Part shown: positions 63,189 through 64,000 of the stretch, one piece after another | Layout: each line of letters opens with the position of its first letter | How positions within the stretch are numbered: the stretch's first letter is position 1 | From: Rhizobium sp. Root274 | Lineage (GTDB): Bacteria > Pseudomonadota > Alphaproteobacteria > Rhizobiales > Rhizobiaceae | Length of the DNA stretch: 64,000 bases | NCBI RefSeq assembly: GCF_001429245.1 | Contig: NZ_LMJE01000007.1 | Span: forward strand, 62,001-126,000 | Direction of reading: 5' to 3' | Program-made: the position numbers and the translations under genes | The notes under the pieces: model-generated | Seen by the model: only the letters and a program-made list of their open reading frames with translations | The model's database searches: none | Told to the model about the DNA's origin: nothing

Positions 63189-64000
63189 ATGACCAAGATC
63201 AAGGTAGCCAACCCGGTCGTCGATCTCGATGGCGACGAGATGACCCGCATCATCTGGCAGTTCATCAAGGAAAAGCTGATCCTGCCCTATCTCGATCTCG
63301 ACATCGAATATTACGACCTTTCGGTCGAGAACCGCGACGCCACCAACGACCAGGTAACCGTCGACGCCGCCCACGCCATCAAGAAGCACGGCGTTGGCAT
63401 CAAATGCGCAACGATCACCCCGGACGAAGCCCGCGTGAAGGAATTCAACCTCAAGGAAATGTGGAAGAGCCCGAACGGCACCATCCGCAACATCCTCGGC
63501 GGCGTCATCTTCCGCGAGCCGATCATCTGCAAGAACGTGCCGCGCCTCGTTCCCGGCTGGACCAAGCCGATCGTTGTCGGCCGTCACGCCTTCGGCGACC
63601 AGTACAAGGCGACCGACTTCAAATTCCCCGGCAAGGGCAAGCTGACCATCAAGTTCGTCGGCGAAGACGGCGAAGTGATCGAGAAGGAAGTCTATAACGC
63701 ACCGGGCGCAGGCGTAGCACTTGCCATGTACAACCTCGACGAATCGATCCGCGAATTCGCCCGCGCTTCGATGATGTACGGCCTGATGCGCAAGTGGCCG
63801 GTCTACCTGTCGACGAAGAACACCATCCTCAAGGCCTATGACGGCCGCTTCAAGGACATCTTCGAAGAAGTCTACCAGAACGAATTCAAGGCGAAGTTCG
63901 ACGAAGTCGGCATCGTCTACGAACACCGCCTGATCGACGACATGGTCGCTTCCGCTCTTAAGTGGTCCGGCGGTTATGTCTGGGCCTGCAAGAACTACGA
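63189..64000 (+). CDS. icd: NADP-dependent isocitrate dehydrogenase, 3' end cut by window
   Basis: Oxidative decarboxylation of isocitrate in the TCA cycle. The first 270 residues of about 404 are present: [35 protein letters not shown], the substrate-binding [20 protein letters not shown] and [20 protein letters not shown]. The sequence is of the eukaryotic-like (type II) NADP enzyme usual in alphaproteobacteria. It diverges from the two secreted paralogues. Confidence 0.96.
   Translation, partial: MTKIKVANPVVDLDGDEMTRIIWQFIKEKLILPYLDLDIEYYDLSVENRDATNDQVTVDAAHAIKKHGVGIKCATITPDEARVKEFNLKEMWKSPNGTIRNILGGVIFREPIICKNVPRLVPGWTKPIVVGRHAFGDQYKATDFKFPGKGKLTIKFVGEDGEVIEKEVYNAPGAGVALAMYNLDESIREFARASMMYGLMRKWPVYLSTKNTILKAYDGRFKDIFEEVYQNEFKAKFDEVGIVYEHRLIDDMVASALKWSGGYVWACKNY

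Overview
The window is a gene-dense, GC-rich chromosomal segment of an alphaproteobacterium, almost certainly in the Rhizobiales (Rhizobium, Agrobacterium or Ensifer type). The assignment rests on several markers. An acpXL-fabZXL-fabFXL cluster for the very-long-chain lipid A fatty acid lies at the left end. A hemN/fnrN pair diverges around an FNR/FixK box. There are cobalamin genes of the aerobic (cob) type with CbiD, a DUF1476 F1-ATPase inhibitor homologue, and two DUF1127-type small proteins. I see no rRNA, tRNA, insertion sequence, prophage or CRISPR array. Most genes look like core chromosome, with a few accessory insertions.

Layout: 1-1.9 kb, lipid A VLCFA synthesis (minus strand). 2.0-4.3 kb, anaerobic haem synthesis and its regulator. 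4.3-4.7 kb, a YkuD-fold protein that lacks the catalytic cysteine. 4.8-10.9 kb, cobalamin synthesis in two divergent operons (cobA-cobB-cobC-cobD and cbiD-cobK). 10.9-20 kb, an AsmA-like giant, a peroxiredoxin, a ferritin-like protein, an M23 peptidase, a LysE exporter, a DEAD-box helicase and a Nudix hydrolase. 20-25.8 kb, a tightly coupled minus-strand operon for maturation of a molybdenum hydroxylase (coxD, coxE, a split XdhC, a MocA-type fusion) without the hydroxylase genes. 25.9-32 kb, a periplasmic binding protein, an SDR, rpe, purB and membrane proteins. 32-36 kb, a small hydrolase, a PAS-GGDEF-EAL protein and the DUF1476 gene. 36-45 kb, purC-purS-purQ, then a block with a lipoprotein, a DUF1127 protein and a MocR regulator, then purL, bolA and grxD. 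45-52.6 kb, an MFS transporter, a phosphatase, hydrolases, ttcA, glsA and rpsD. 53-64 kb, terC, a D,D-carboxypeptidase, pepT, a HerA-like ATPase, small proteins, a CorC/HlyC protein, murI, trmJ, two secreted paralogues and the start of icd.

No single large new system stands out. The points most worth a second look are: (1) a VLCFA ketosynthase homologue with the active-site Cys replaced by Glu and one catalytic His by Ser, resembling a chain-length factor; (2) two paralogous membrane-embedded alpha/beta hydrolases, one split between bolA and grxD and the other coupled to an ICMT-like methyltransferase; (3) the orphan molybdenum-hydroxylase maturation operon; (4) a 30-residue ORF with a perfect Shine-Dalgarno downstream of a perfect palindrome; (5) structured leaders before terC and rpsD; (6) tandem secreted paralogues of unknown function.
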